Below, one piece after another: positions 51,053 through 51,126 of a DNA stretch of 51,126 bases. A program made the translations under genes and the position numbers. Source of the stretch: Sinorhizobium shofinae. GTDB taxonomy: Bacteria; Pseudomonadota; Alphaproteobacteria; Rhizobiales; Rhizobiaceae. Numbering within the stretch: position 1 is the stretch's first letter; the number at the start of each line of letters is the position of its first letter. The notes under the pieces are model-generated. The model made no database searches. It was not told the origin of the DNA and worked only from the letters and a program-made list of their open reading frames with translations. The DNA is taken from positions 1 through 51,126 of the forward strand of contig MBFK01000008.1 of NCBI GenBank assembly GCA_001704765.1, written 5' to 3'.

Positions 51053-51126
51053 TCTAGTGCCCGTCCATAAACGGCAAGTCGCTGATATTGTTGGATTATT
51101 CTCGATTTTTCCGCGGGTAAAGCCCG

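Overview
The window is GC-rich (roughly 60%), densely coded DNA from an alphaproteobacterial chromosome. Several features point to Rhizobiales and most likely Sinorhizobium/Ensifer: cckA, a DksA with a degenerate zinc site, a DUF1476 protein, split purS/purQ/purL, a recA-alaS pair, and the overall gene order. The genus call rests on recalled synteny with the S. meliloti chromosome; no search was run. Almost all genes are housekeeping. I see no prophage, integrative element, CRISPR array or intact insertion sequence. The only hint of mobile DNA is a pair of 14-bp direct repeats at the extreme left edge.

Layout: 0.2-5.5 kb is a minus-strand tmk-holB-metG-tatD-MBL cluster, interrupted by an antisense, broken MazG-like pyrophosphohydrolase gene. 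5.6-7.8 kb holds a penicillin-binding-protein homologue lacking two of its three catalytic motifs, and an RlpA lipoprotein. A tRNA-Ser(UGA) and a DUF1476 gene lead into purC-purS-purQ. Then come a lipoprotein, a divergent DUF1127/MocR pair, a PagL-like outer-membrane protein, purL, and a bolA / small basic protein / grxD group. 17.6-20.3 kb carries two tandem Bcr/CflA-type MFS exporters. 20.3-27.7 kb is a minus-strand stretch: inositol-phosphatase-like gene, ttcA, glsA, rpsD, a HerA-like ATPase, murI and trmJ.

27.9-32.8 kb holds icd, a HAD sucrose-phosphatase-like gene, a frameshifted AraC-GyrI regulator and a SulP transporter. alaS and recA follow (minus), then the pseudouridine catabolism pair psuK-psuG, cckA, a FliO-like membrane protein, dksA, a SixA-like phosphatase, the YcjX-YcjF pair, a secreted hypothetical protein, a frameshifted alpha/beta hydrolase, the overlapping folP-folB-folK operon and a DUF922 protein.

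Working together: purC/S/Q/L cover two steps of purine synthesis; folP/B/K form a folate unit; psuK/psuG recycle pseudouridine; BolA and CGFS glutaredoxin are known partners in iron-sulfur handling; dac, rlpA and murI serve the cell wall; cckA is the master cell-cycle kinase. Four genes are visibly broken (3.5, 25.8, 30.1 and 47.9 kb), each on the strand or in the place of a small accessory gene between intact core genes. I found no convincing undescribed multi-gene system. The best leads are the catalytic-motif-free Dac homologue, the HerA-like ATPase with its frameshifted membrane neighbour, the BolA/basic-protein/Grx group with a perfect palindrome, and the MocR/DUF1127 operator region.
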